64,000 nt of DNA from Pseudomonas frederiksbergensis (GTDB taxonomy: Bacteria > Pseudomonadota > Gammaproteobacteria > Pseudomonadales > Pseudomonadaceae). Shown piece by piece: positions 50,528-58,908 of the stretch. Made by a program: the position numbers and the translations under genes. The notes below the pieces were generated by a model, which had not been told where the DNA came from, did no database searches, and was given only the letters and a program-made list of their open reading frames with translations. Numbering within the stretch: the stretch's first letter is position 1; the number at the start of each line of letters is the position of its first letter. The stretch is taken from positions 868,001 to 932,000 of the forward strand of contig NZ_CP142104.1 of the NCBI RefSeq assembly GCF_035751725.1, written 5' to 3'.

Positions 50528-52102
50528 ATGACAAGTTTTATTCGTAAAGAATCAACAAGGATGCTGATACTGCTGGCGAGCTTTTGTCTCTCTCCACTGT
50601 CTTTTGGCGAAGCGCTGGTGGTGGATGAGGCCATCCAATCAGGAGAGGCAACGGCGGCTGCCTTGACCCGTAACTACTACGACATGGCAGTTAACTGCGG
50701 CTCCCCCACGGCCCCCGCTTTTTTATGCTCAGGTGTCGTGGCACGCACGACCAATGCAGGGACCTTTGATCCTTGGGACCATAGTGAATTTTCCAGGAAA
50801 ACCGGCGCAGTTTCGTTTTCTTACCTGAGGGCCGACTCCAAGTTTGGTGCTGCGCCTTGGGGCAACAACGAAGCCAGGCATGGCTATATTTTTTATCCTA
50901 CCCTCCAGGCTCCGCAGGGAAAAATAAGGCCGTCGATTATCTGTTATTTCCCCTACGACGGCGCAACGATCTATCGCAGCAAACCAGGCGCTCGCGGCTG
51001 CCGTGACAGCATTACTCAGTTCGTCTATCCCTTGAGTAAACCCTGCAATGAACAGAATATTTTCACGGCCAAGGCCTGGCTGGCCCATTTTCGAAGGGTG
51101 AGTTACGGAAATCCCGCCAGTTGCGCATGGATGCTCAACGATGCGTTGGATGAGCAAGCGGTGGCCAACTTCAACGCGGGGCTGCAAGTCAGAAAACTTG
51201 TTGAGCTTGAGGTTGGCGGCGCCAGTTTTAACTTCAAAAATCACAACGAACTTCGAATCGAAACCTGGCCGGAAAAGAATCCCATACCGCTGCCTATCCA
51301 GGCGTTTTTCTGGATATCCGGCTCAAACGATCTGGCGGCGTCCAAAATCGACCAAAAAAAATATCATGAGCGCACCAATGGCCTTTTTGTCCCCATCGTT
51401 CGTGTCACATTGCCCCCCAACCCACAGAGCCACTTCAGTTTCCAATATGTGAGTGCGGACCAGGCAATCCCTGCGGTTGTCCCGACACCGGCTTTGGTTG
51501 CGCCCACCGTTCCCAAGGCTTACAGCTCCGTATCCGGCGACCGTCTTAACACCAGCGATATCTACCGAGATGAATATCTCATCGTGCAATTACCCACGGA
51601 TGGAATTGCGGCCGCTGATACCTTGAGCATTCGTTGGGGAGGCCGCGTGCCATACAGCAGCCCGCCGGTCCTCTATGGCGAACTTCCGGCGAACAAGCAG
51701 GTGCAGATTCCCCGCACCGAGGTAGTCGACAGCATCGGGCTTACCGTACCGGTGAGCTACACCATTAAAAAAAGCGACACCGGTGAAACCATGGAGTCTG
51801 AAGCGCGTTTTTTGACTATTGATCCCCAGGCTCTTTTTCTTCCCGCACCCAGTTACTCGTCGGGGACTGTCACGGTCAACGCTCCAGCTCCGTCCGGCTC
51901 GACCTTACGCGTACGAGCCGTGGGAGATAGCGTTCTTGATACGACCCACCAGTTGGTGACAGCCAGTAGACCCAACCTTTTTGTTCTTGACCCGATCTGG
52001 GTTTCGAAAAACAAGGGTAGAACGGTAGAGATCAACTATTCGGTGTTCACCAAGCTCAGCCCGCAGTGGTTGTTTTCCCAGGTGCTCCGGGTCCAGCTAT
52101 AG
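50528..52102 (+). CDS. Secreted halovibrin (HvnA)-like protein 2
   Basis: A 524-residue paralogue of the preceding gene with a signal peptide (MLILLASFCLSPLSFGEA after a short basic stretch). Conserved blocks: YYDMAVNCGSPTAPAFLCSG, FDPWDHSEFS, GAVSFSYLRADSKFG, GYIFYP, CYFPYDGATIYR..ARGC, AKAWLAHFRR, FNAGLQVRKL, NELRIETWPEKNP and LPIQAFFWISGSNDL. Residues about 345-524 are an added beta-rich, Ig-like tail absent from protein 1. AGGAGAG precedes ATG 50528; the gap from gene 1 is 46 bp, so an operon is likely. It ends 3 bp from the end of convergent opuCA. Confidence 0.78.
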   Translation: MTSFIRKESTRMLILLASFCLSPLSFGEALVVDEAIQSGEATAAALTRNYYDMAVNCGSPTAPAFLCSGVVARTTNAGTFDPWDHSEFSRKTGAVSFSYLRADSKFGAAPWGNNEARHGYIFYPTLQAPQGKIRPSIICYFPYDGATIYRSKPGARGCRDSITQFVYPLSKPCNEQNIFTAKAWLAHFRRVSYGNPASCAWMLNDALDEQAVANFNAGLQVRKLVELEVGGASFNFKNHNELRIETWPEKNPIPLPIQAFFWISGSNDLAASKIDQKKYHERTNGLFVPIVRVTLPPNPQSHFSFQYVSADQAIPAVVPTPALVAPTVPKAYSSVSGDRLNTSDIYRDEYLIVQLPTDGIAAADTLSIRWGGRVPYSSPPVLYGELPANKQVQIPRTEVVDSIGLTVPVSYTIKKSDTGETMESEARFLTIDPQALFLPAPSYSSGTVTVNAPAPSGSTLRVRAVGDSVLDTTHQLVTASRPNLFVLDPIWVSKNKGRTVEINYSVFTKLSPQWLFSQVLRVQL

Positions 52103-52105
52103 GCG

Positions 52106-53263
52106 TCAGGCCGACGCGGCCTCGGCCGGCGAAACAATACTGGTCTTGCCCCCACGGGACTTGCCGGAGCTCAAGTACTCGGCAATCGATTCCTGAGTCA
52201 CTTCGCCAAGAAACACCCGCTCGGCATCCAGCACCGGCAGCCACGAGCGATTGAACTCGTACATGCGCGACAGCAAGATCCGCAGGTGTTCGTCGTAGGC
52301 GGCGGTGGCGTTGAATTCCCGCAGAAATTGCCCGCAGGTTCCGGCCTGACGGTACAAGTCACGGCGGCGCACGTAGCCCAGGGCTTTGTTCTCGGCACAG
52401 GTGACCACCACGTAGCGCCGGTCATGTTCGTCCATCAGTTCCAGCGCCTCGTTTACCGGCGTCTCAGGGCTGACCGACGGAGCGTTGTCCGCCGCGTCTT
52501 CGGCCTTGACCAGCAGCAGACGCTTAAGCGTGCTGTCCTGGCCGACGAAGTTGCTGACAAACTCGTCGGCCGGATGCGCCAGCAGCGTGTCCGGGTGATC
52601 ACATTGCACCAGCTTGCCGGCGCGGAAGATCGCGATTTTGTCCCCCAGCTTGATGGCCTCGTCGATGTCGTGGCTGACCATGATCACGGTCTTGTTCAGC
52701 GCCCGTTGCATCTCGAAGAACTCGTTCTGGATCATCTCGCGGTTGATCGGATCGACCGCGCCAAAGGGTTCGTCCATCAGCAACAGCGGCGCATCGGCCG
52801 CCAGGGCGCGGATCACGCCGATCCGTTGCTGCTGGCCACCCGACAATTCACGCGGGTAGCGGTGCAGGTATTGCTTGGGTTCGAGCTTGATCATGCTCAT
52901 CAATTCGCGGGCGCGGTCGTGGCATTTCTGCTTGTCCCAACCCAGCAGGCGCGGGACGACGGTGATGTTTTCCTCGATGGTCATGTTCGGGAACAGGCCG
53001 ATCTGCTGGATCACGTAGCCGATGTTGCGGCGCAGGGTCACTTCATCGAGGCCGGTGGTGTCTTCGCCATTGATCAAGACCTTGCCCGAGGTCGGCGGGA
53101 TCAGTCGGTTGATCATCTTCAGCGTGGTGCTTTTGCCACAGCCCGACGGCCCTAGGAACACGCAGATCTCGCCTTCGTTGACGGTCAGGTTCACCGAGTC
53201 CACGGCTTTGACATCCTTGCCGTTGCTCTTGAAGGTTTTGCTGAGGTTTTGAAGTTCGATCAT
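52106..53263 (-). CDS. opuCA: Osmoprotectant ABC transporter ATP-binding protein (OpuCA/ProV-like)
   Basis: The 385-residue ATPase of a glycine betaine/choline-type importer has Walker A GPSGCGKST, signature LSGGQQQRIGV, Walker B LLLMDEPFGAVD and the H-loop VSHDIDEA. A C-terminal CBS region (about 255-370; APSVSPETPVNEALELMDEH, SWLPVLDAERVFLGEV) senses ionic or adenylate state in relatives. Its last 40 codons match the displaced fragment at 48131-48298, so its present 3' end may come from incoming DNA. The ATG overlaps the stop of nothing upstream but lies 4 bp into the permease gene end (ATGA). Confidence 0.94.
   Translation of the reverse strand: MIELQNLSKTFKSNGKDVKAVDSVNLTVNEGEICVFLGPSGCGKSTTLKMINRLIPPTSGKVLINGEDTTGLDEVTLRRNIGYVIQQIGLFPNMTIEENITVVPRLLGWDKQKCHDRARELMSMIKLEPKQYLHRYPRELSGGQQQRIGVIRALAADAPLLLMDEPFGAVDPINREMIQNEFFEMQRALNKTVIMVSHDIDEAIKLGDKIAIFRAGKLVQCDHPDTLLAHPADEFVSNFVGQDSTLKRLLLVKAEDAADNAPSVSPETPVNEALELMDEHDRRYVVVTCAENKALGYVRRRDLYRQAGTCGQFLREFNATAAYDEHLRILLSRMYEFNRSWLPVLDAERVFLGEVTQESIAEYLSSGKSRGGKTSIVSPAEAASA
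52121..52239. repeat. Right copy of the opuCA-end direct repeat
   Basis: 119 bp inside the intact opuCA 3' end, about 89% identical by eye to 48146-48264 and in the same orientation. Confidence 0.88.
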
Positions 53264-53913
53264 TTGAGGAGCCCTTTAGGAGTCAGCGAGCGTTGCAGCC
53301 ATTGCAGAAGCAGGTCGGCGAAGATGGCCAGGAGGCTGACCAGCACGGCGCCGACGATCAGCATCGACATGTCGCTGCGGCTGATGGAAGCGAGGATGAG
53401 CACGCCCAGGCCACCGGCGCCGATAGTGGCGGCGATGGTCATGACGCCGATGTTCATGACCACGGCGGTGCGTACGCCGGCCAGGATCACCGGCACGGCG
53501 ATGGGCAGTTCGACCATGCGCAGGCGCTGGCCGAAGGTCATGCCGATGCCGCGGGCGGCTTCACGGATGCCCGGCTCGACGCCGGTCAGGGCCAGGTAGG
53601 TGTTGCGCATGATCGGCAACAGCGAATAGAGAAACACCGCAGTGATCGCCGGCATCGGCCCCAGGCCTTGGCCGAACTTGGAATAGAACGGCAACAGCAG
53701 GCCGAACAGGGCGATCGACGGAATCGTCAGCAGCACCGTGGCGCTGGCCTGCAGCGGGCCGGCGAGCGCCGGGAAGCGGGTCATGAAAATGCCCAGCGGC
53801 ACGCCGATGACAATCGCCAGGGTAACGGCGATGCCCACCAGGGTGATGTGCTGCCAGGTCAGGTGCAGCACCAGCGGCCAGTCCAGATGGGAAAAGGCGT
53901 CAAGAAAATCCAT
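53260..53913 (-). CDS. opuCB: Osmoprotectant ABC transporter permease (OpuCB-like)
   Basis: The 217-residue permease has five to six hydrophobic helices (HITLVGIAVTLAIVIGVPLG, ASATVLLTIPSIALFGLLLP, VILAGVRTAVVMNIGVMTIA, MLIVGAVLVSLLAIFADLLL). The ABC-contact loop is EAARGIGMTFGQRLRMVELP. Its stop overlaps the opuCA start. It forms the channel with the second permease at 54857. Confidence 0.93.
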   Translation of the reverse strand: MDFLDAFSHLDWPLVLHLTWQHITLVGIAVTLAIVIGVPLGIFMTRFPALAGPLQASATVLLTIPSIALFGLLLPFYSKFGQGLGPMPAITAVFLYSLLPIMRNTYLALTGVEPGIREAARGIGMTFGQRLRMVELPIAVPVILAGVRTAVVMNIGVMTIAATIGAGGLGVLILASISRSDMSMLIVGAVLVSLLAIFADLLLQWLQRSLTPKGLLK

Positions 53914-53928
53914 GGCTTTTCCTCCAGG

Positions 53929-54831
53929 TCATTGGGTTGAGAGCAGCGAATGCTGGCGCAGGAAATCGGCGGCAACGGCGGAAGGGCTTTGGTGATCGAC
54001 GTCCACGCGGGCATTGAGCTGGCGCATGGTTTCATCGTCGAACAGTTCGGCGAGGGGCTTGAGCTGCGCCGCCAGTTGCGGGTGGGCGTCGAGGAACGCC
54101 TGGCGTACCACTGGCGCGGCGGTGTAATCAGGGAAGTAATGCTTGTCGTCTTCCAGCAGCTTCAGTTTGAAGGCATTCAGGCGCCCGTCGGTGGTATAGA
54201 CCAAGCCGGCGAACACCTGGCTGTTGCGCAGCGCGGTATAGACCAGGCCCGCATCCATCTGGCGGATATTCTTGCGGGTCAGGTTCATGCCGTACCGCTC
54301 GACCATGCCCGCCAAACCGTCGGAACGGTTGGCGAACTCGGTGTCCAGCGCCACCAGGTGATTTTCGTCGGCCTCGGCCTGCAACACCGTGTTCAACTGG
54401 CTGATGGAGTTGATCTGCGGGAACTTCTTCGCGACTTTCTCCGGCAGGGCCAAGGCGTAGGTGTTGCTGAATTTCGATGGCGCGAGCCAGGCCAGGCCTT
54501 TTTTCGCGTCGAGTTCTTTCACCCGGGCGTACGACTGGGCGCTGTCGAGTTTCTCGGTGACATGGTTGTAGGCCACCAACGACACGCCGGTGTATTCCCA
54601 GAGCAGGTCCAGTTGTCCGCTCTCCTGGGCGCTCCGGGCCAGGTTGCTTCCAAGTCCACCGGTGATCTGCGCGTCGTAGCCTTTGCCGCGCAGGTATTGG
54701 GCGGTGATTTCTGCCAGCAGCGTCTGCTCGGTAAACACTCGGGCGCCGAGGCGAATCAGCGGTTTTTCAGCGGCCTGGGCAAATCCTGCGAACAGCAGGA
54801 CGCAGCCCAGTATCAAGCTCAACTTCTTCAT
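53929..54831 (-). CDS. opuCC: Osmoprotectant ABC transporter substrate-binding protein (OpuCC/OsmF-like)
   Basis: The 300-residue periplasmic binding protein has a signal peptide (MKKLSLILGCVLLFAGFAQA, cleaved before AEKP). LIRLGARVFTEQTLLAEITA, GGLGSNLARSAQ and DLLWEYTGVSLVAYNHV are typical of the OpuAC/OsmF fold that binds quaternary amines. The cleavage site lacks a lipobox cysteine, so it is soluble. It lies between the two permease genes, as in the P. aeruginosa opuC cluster. Confidence 0.93.
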   Translation of the reverse strand: MKKLSLILGCVLLFAGFAQAAEKPLIRLGARVFTEQTLLAEITAQYLRGKGYDAQITGGLGSNLARSAQESGQLDLLWEYTGVSLVAYNHVTEKLDSAQSYARVKELDAKKGLAWLAPSKFSNTYALALPEKVAKKFPQINSISQLNTVLQAEADENHLVALDTEFANRSDGLAGMVERYGMNLTRKNIRQMDAGLVYTALRNSQVFAGLVYTTDGRLNAFKLKLLEDDKHYFPDYTAAPVVRQAFLDAHPQLAAQLKPLAELFDDETMRQLNARVDVDHQSPSAVAADFLRQHSLLSTQ

Positions 54832-54856
54832 AAACGATTCCTTTATCCAGCCAGGC

Positions 54857-55573
54857 TCAGGACGGTCGCAGACCGCGTTCCAGCCAGAGGCGGCTGGCCA
54901 GTGTCACCAGGCCGTCGAGCAGCAACGCCAGCAGGGCGGTGCAGGCTGCGCCGAGCAGCAATTGCGGCTGGTTGTTCAAGGCGATGCCAGGAAAGATCAG
55001 GCTGCCGAGGCTGTTGGCGCCGATCAGGAACGCCAGGGGCGCGGTGCCGACGTTGATCGCCAGGGCCACGCGCACGCCGCCGACGATAATCGGCACGGCG
55101 TTGGGCAACTCGACTTTCCACAATACTTGGCGCGGGGTCATGCCGATGCCGACGGCGGCTTCCTTGAGGGAACCCTGGACGTTTTTCAGGCCTTCATAGG
55201 TGTTGCGCACAATGGGCAATAGAGAGGCGAGGAACAGGGCGAAGATGGCGGGACCGCTGCCGATGCCCAGGAAACCCAGAGCGATGGCCAGCACGGCCAG
55301 GGGTGGCACGGTGTTGCCGATGTTGAACACTTGCATGAAGCGTTCGGCGCGCCCGACCATGCCGGGGCGGCTGAGGGCGATGCCGGCGGGAATGCCGACA
55401 ATCAGGGCCGCCAGCATGGAGGCCAGGACAAGCATCAGGTGCGCTTGCAGGTAGAACAGCAGATCGTCGTGGTAGCGTTGGATCGTATCGATGCCGATCC
55501 AGTGGACCAACAGGGCCAGGAGGGCGACGACGACCGCCCCCCCGATAAGCCCTTTGCCATAGCGGATAGCCAC
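54857..55573 (-). CDS. opuCD: Osmoprotectant ABC transporter permease (OpuCD-like)
   Basis: The 238-residue permease has helices IGGAVVVALLALLVHWIG, LMLVLASMLAALIVGIPAGI, PPLAVLAIALGFLGIGSGPA and LLGAACTALLALLLDGLV, and the ATPase-contact loop EAAVGIGMTPRQVLWKVELP. The start is GTG at 55573, preceded by AGGAGT; an open frame continuing upstream to 55852 has no homology and lacks a site. It is first in the opuC operon order on the minus strand. Confidence 0.92.
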   Translation of the reverse strand: MAIRYGKGLIGGAVVVALLALLVHWIGIDTIQRYHDDLLFYLQAHLMLVLASMLAALIVGIPAGIALSRPGMVGRAERFMQVFNIGNTVPPLAVLAIALGFLGIGSGPAIFALFLASLLPIVRNTYEGLKNVQGSLKEAAVGIGMTPRQVLWKVELPNAVPIIVGGVRVALAINVGTAPLAFLIGANSLGSLIFPGIALNNQPQLLLGAACTALLALLLDGLVTLASRLWLERGLRPS

Positions 55574-55859
55574 AGGCGGACTCCTTTGTCTTTCAGTCGG
55601 CGCACGCTTGCCCGTACGGCAAACCGTCAGGTCGCCGGGAAAACGTTCGCGAGAAGCAGCTCTGTTCAGTGCCGGTAAAAAGGCCTGTAAATTGAGCCAT
55701 GAGCGCAGCCTCGTCAGGCTAACTTGCTGATTTTGCAGACCCTGACGAATAGCCGTGTCAGGGTGGTGGACGTCTTCACGGGGCGAAAGGTTCCCACGTA
55801 GGGGGGCATTTGGCCACCCCGAATGTGCCCAATGGTTCGGTTCCTGGCACAAGTTGAGC
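55574..55859. other. Divergent control region of opuC and prfC
   Basis: About 285 bp with no credible gene; it must contain the minus-strand opuC promoter. No clear regulator site recognised. Confidence 0.5.
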
Positions 55860-55865
55860 TATAAT
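55860..55865 (+). promoter_or_regulatory. -10 box of the prfC promoter
   Basis: Perfect TATAAT, 38 bp before the prfC ATG; the best -35 (TTCGGT, 18-bp spacing) is weak. Confidence 0.6.
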
Positions 55866-55903
55866 CGCCGCCCTTTTTTGAATCACCTGCCAGGCGATTT
55901 CCC

Positions 55904-57487
55904 ATGACCAAACAGGCCGCCGAAGTCGCGAAACGCCGCACTTTCGCCATTATTTCCCACCCCGATGCCGGTAAGACCACCATCACCGAAAAGCTCTTGC
56001 TGATGGGCAAGGCGATTGCGGTGGCCGGCACGGTGAAATCCCGCAAGTCCGACCGCCATGCCACCTCCGACTGGATGGAGATGGAAAAGCAGCGGGGTAT
56101 CTCCATTACCACGTCGGTCATGCAGTTCCCGTATCGCGATCACATGATCAACCTGCTCGACACCCCGGGCCACGAAGACTTTTCCGAAGACACCTACCGC
56201 ACCCTGACCGCTGTGGACTCGGCACTGATGGTCCTCGACGGCGGTAAGGGCGTCGAGCCACGGACCATCGCGTTGATGGATGTCTGCCGTCTGCGGGACA
56301 CGCCTATCGTCAGCTTCATCAACAAACTCGACCGCGACATCCGCGACCCGATCGAACTGCTCGACGAAATCGAAGCGGTGCTGAAGATCAAGGCCGCGCC
56401 GATCACCTGGCCGATCGGTTGCTACCGCGACTTCAAGGGCGTGTACCACTTGGCCGACGACTACATCATCGTCTACACCCCCGGTCACGGGCATGAACGC
56501 ACCGAAACCAAGATCATCGAGAAGCTCGATTCCGACGAAGCCCGCGCGCACCTGGGCGACGAATACGAGCGTTTTATCGAGCAACTGGAACTGGTGCAGG
56601 GCGCCTGCCATGAGTTCAACCAGCAGGAATTCATCGACGGCCAACTGACCCCGGTGTTCTTCGGTACCGCCCTGGGCAACTTCGGTGTCGACCATGTGCT
56701 CGACGCCGTGGTCGACTGGGCCCCGCGCCCGCTGCCGCGTGTCGCCAACGAGCGCACCGTGGAGCCGGTGGAAGAAAAGTTCACAGGCTTTGTGTTCAAG
56801 ATCCAGGCGAACATGGACCCCAAGCACCGCGACCGCATCGCATTCATGCGCATCTGCTCCGGCAAATACGAAAAAGGCATGAAGATGCGCCACGTGCGCA
56901 CCGGAAAGGACGTGCGCATCGGCGACGCCTTGACCTTCTTCTCCTCGGAACGCGAGCAACTGGAAGAAGCCTTCGCCGGCGACATCATTGGCCTGCACAA
57001 CCATGGCACCATCCAGATCGGCGACACCTTCACCGAAGGCGAGGCCCTTGGCTTCACCGGCATCCCGCACTTCGCCCCGGAACTGTTCCGCCGCGTACGC
57101 CTGAAGGACCCGCTCAAGTCCAAGCAACTGCGCCAAGGTTTGCAGCAACTGGCCGAAGAGGGCGCCACCCAGGTGTTCTTCCCGGAGCGAAGCAACGACA
57201 TCATCCTCGGCGCGGTCGGTGTGCTGCAGTTCGATGTGGTCGCCAGCCGCCTGAAAGAGGAATACAAGGTCGAGTGCTCCTACGAGCCGATCACCGTGTA
57301 CTCGGCGCGTTGGGTCGAATGCGGTGACAAGAAAAAGCTCGAGGAATTTTCCAATAAGGCCGTGGAAAACCTCGCGCTGGATGGCGGTGGGCATTTGACC
57401 TACCTGGCGCCAACACGTGTCAACCTGGCGCTGATGGAAGAGCGCTGGCCGGACGTGAAATTCCGCGCGACGCGGGAGCATCATTAA
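55904..57487 (+). CDS. prfC: Peptide chain release factor 3
   Basis: The 527-residue GTPase removes RF1/RF2 from the ribosome after termination. P-loop SHPDAGKTT at 18-26, switch region [23 protein letters not shown], and NKLD near residue 141. Domains II-III follow, with [10 protein letters not shown] and [17 protein letters not shown] 55904 fits family length; the ribosome site is weak (CAGGCGA). A terminator follows. Confidence 0.97.
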   Translation: MTKQAAEVAKRRTFAIISHPDAGKTTITEKLLLMGKAIAVAGTVKSRKSDRHATSDWMEMEKQRGISITTSVMQFPYRDHMINLLDTPGHEDFSEDTYRTLTAVDSALMVLDGGKGVEPRTIALMDVCRLRDTPIVSFINKLDRDIRDPIELLDEIEAVLKIKAAPITWPIGCYRDFKGVYHLADDYIIVYTPGHGHERTETKIIEKLDSDEARAHLGDEYERFIEQLELVQGACHEFNQQEFIDGQLTPVFFGTALGNFGVDHVLDAVVDWAPRPLPRVANERTVEPVEEKFTGFVFKIQANMDPKHRDRIAFMRICSGKYEKGMKMRHVRTGKDVRIGDALTFFSSEREQLEEAFAGDIIGLHNHGTIQIGDTFTEGEALGFTGIPHFAPELFRRVRLKDPLKSKQLRQGLQQLAEEGATQVFFPERSNDIILGAVGVLQFDVVASRLKEEYKVECSYEPITVYSARWVECGDKKKLEEFSNKAVENLALDGGGHLTYLAPTRVNLALMEERWPDVKFRATREHH

Positions 57488-57507
57488 GCAACAAGCGTGA
57501 AACCGAA

Positions 57508-57538
57508 AACCCCGCTGCGAAAGTTGCGGGGTTTTTTA
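57508..57538 (+). terminator. Terminator after prfC
   Basis: AACCCCGC and GCGGGGTT around a 10-nt loop, followed by TTTTT. Confidence 0.88.
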
Positions 57539-57539
57539 T

Positions 57540-57704
57540 AGCGCGTTGAGTGAAGGATTGTTGGGGTAATTGCTCGACCACCTGAGCCTTGGTCCAGATG
57601 CTACCGCTGGCGCCAAATTCGATGAAATCCTCGACGATCAGGCGAGAGATTGCCGCTGCGTCACGCCGTGTGTCTTCGCATAAAAGGCTATGTTCCAGTT
57701 GCAT
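57540..57704 (-). pseudogene. Truncated DUF4440/NTF2-like gene
   Basis: The first 50-odd codons read MQLEHSLLCEDTRRDAAAIS, FIEFGASGSIWTKAQVVEQL and PQQSFTQR, which match the N-terminal half of small DUF4440-type proteins (about 120 residues). The frame then runs into the prfC terminator and prfC antisense, so the C-terminal half is missing. Probably deleted at the prfC boundary. Confidence 0.6.
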
Positions 57705-57816
57705 CGGGGTTTGCGACAGAGTTATGTCGGGGAGCCTTTGAAGAATTTCGGCCTACCATAGCGCAGGCGAGGCCTTTGGCGGATGCGAGCTCCCGTTAAA
57801 AAACTTTGTGAGGTAG

Positions 57817-57905
57817 CTGTGGGAGCAAAGCTTGCTCGCGAAACCGGTGGTCAGCTTGCCTGGATGATGGATGTATCGTCCTCGCGAGCAAGCCCGCTCC
57901 CATAG
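57817..57905. repeat. Paired inverted REP elements (REPIN-like)
   Basis: CTGTGGGAGCAAAGCTTGCT, then CGCGA at the left; the reverse-complement form CTCGCGAGCAAGCCCGCTCC, then CATAG, at the right. The pair is separated by about 40 bp. This back-to-back pair is the mobile REPIN form seen in P. fluorescens genomes. Confidence 0.7.
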
Positions 57906-58077
57906 AAGGTTTGTGGTGTTAGTAGGTTTGGAGATAACCCTTATTCGAAACCAATCTGTAGAACGGCGGCATTTCCAGCTGTTCCGGGGCGTCCTATTTG
58001 ATGAACTGTTCTATTCATAATTAGCTTCTCTTAGGCGCCGTCGGGCTCTGCTTTATCCGGAAAGAAGGAATTGGGCT
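57906..58077. other. Gap before the small acidic secreted protein
   Basis: About 170 bp (370 bp from the previous gene, the rest taken by the REP pair). No gene seen. Confidence 0.5.
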
Positions 58078-58329
58078 ATGAATAAGCTGTTGCGCATGAT
58101 GTTTTTGCTGAAGGTATTGGTGTTGCTGTCCCTCGGTTCTACGGCTGCGTGGGCTGAGTGTGATGAGCATGAGAAACACGCATCGAGCGGGGCGGTGGCG
58201 CAGGGCGAGTTTATGCTTGCCGCGACCGATGCGGATGCAGGCGATCCGGACGATGGCGAGGATGATGATGGTTCGCCAGTCGATATGCCGGATGAGGATG
58301 AGGATGCGGAGGGCGATAGCCAGACGTAG
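58078..58329 (+). CDS. Small acidic secreted protein of unknown function
   Basis: An 83-residue precursor with signal peptide MNKLLRMMFLLKVLVLLSLG then STAAWA. The mature part of about 57 residues is strongly acidic (DADAGDPDDGEDDDGSPVDM, then DEDEDAEGD). One Cys and several His lie near its start (ECDEHEKHA). It could bind cations in the periplasm, but there is no family evidence. GAAGGAA precedes ATG and a strong terminator follows, which supports a real gene. Confidence 0.7.
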   Translation: MNKLLRMMFLLKVLVLLSLGSTAAWAECDEHEKHASSGAVAQGEFMLAATDADAGDPDDGEDDDGSPVDMPDEDEDAEGDSQT

Positions 58330-58343
58330 AACATCCGACATGA

Positions 58344-58379
58344 AAAAACCTCCAGCCTTGGTCGGACTGGAGGTTTTTT
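58344..58379 (+). terminator. Terminator after the acidic protein gene
   Basis: AAAAACCTCCAG and CTGGAGGTTTTT flank a 12-nt loop, with T-run. Confidence 0.88.
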
Positions 58380-58488
58380 ATTGCCTCGAGGGCGGGGGCT
58401 CCCGCTGGAGCGGTCCGACGTTCCGGGCGCAGTAGGCCGAAAAGAGTCGGAGGATTACTTGTTTGTCTCATACGAAAAAGCTGAGACC

Positions 58489-58535
58489 ACCTGTCAGGTC
58501 TGACAGTAGACGGATTTTCGTGTGGCTCTTATAAC
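58489..58535 (+). promoter_or_regulatory. LuxR-box-like palindrome plus -10 upstream of the 58588 gene
   Basis: ACCTGTCAGGTCTGACAGTA (58489-58508) has perfect CTGTCAG/CTGACAG arms. TATAAC follows at 58530-58535, so a start near 58542 would place the box centre near -43, the standard position for a LuxR-type activator. The gene's ATG is at 58588. Confidence 0.6.
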
Positions 58536-58587
58536 CATTGGAAATGGCTGCCCGATGGCTCATCAGTTCCGGGAAAGGAGATCAAAC

Positions 58588-58908
58588 ATGAAAATCAGTG
58601 ACCAGCATCCTGAAGCCTCTGGTTGGATGAAGGGATCTGTAGGAGGTGTTGAGTTTGAAGTTTTGAAGGATTTGACACTGATTGCTGATGACGGGGGCAC
58701 TGATTTCGTAGTTCAAGCCGATTGGACATCAAATAATGGTGGAGCAAGACAGTTGACGTTTTATTTCCCTCCTGGTGGCCCAGGGATATACACGTTGGAC
58801 TCATTAGCTAAGGCTTTTTATGAAATAGAAGGAAAGCTCGAGCCTTGGCAACGCGGCTACATCACGCGCAAGAGCACGGATTTTTCCTCACCTGACCATA
58901 ATCATTGA
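58588..58908 (+). CDS. Orphan protein of unknown function
   Basis: A 106-residue protein without signal peptide: MKISDQHPEASGWMKGSVGG, FEVLKDLTLIADDGGTDFVV, LTFYFPPGGPGIYTLDSLAK, ending SSPDHNH. Beta-rich; family not recognised. AAAGGAGA before ATG 58588 is a strong ribosome site; an upstream GTG in frame (58522) is unsupported. Codon use is AT-richer than in the flanking dpp genes. Coding-like sequence continues in the same frame past the TGA (to 59055), so the gene may be truncated by a nonsense mutation. Confidence 0.7.
   Translation: MKISDQHPEASGWMKGSVGGVEFEVLKDLTLIADDGGTDFVVQADWTSNNGGARQLTFYFPPGGPGIYTLDSLAKAFYEIEGKLEPWQRGYITRKSTDFSSPDHNH

Noticed and set aside
58906..58908. TGA recoded as selenocysteine in the 58588 gene
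   Set aside because: No bacterial SECIS-like hairpin directly after the TGA was evident and the flanking residues do not suggest a redox site; a nonsense mutation is simpler.
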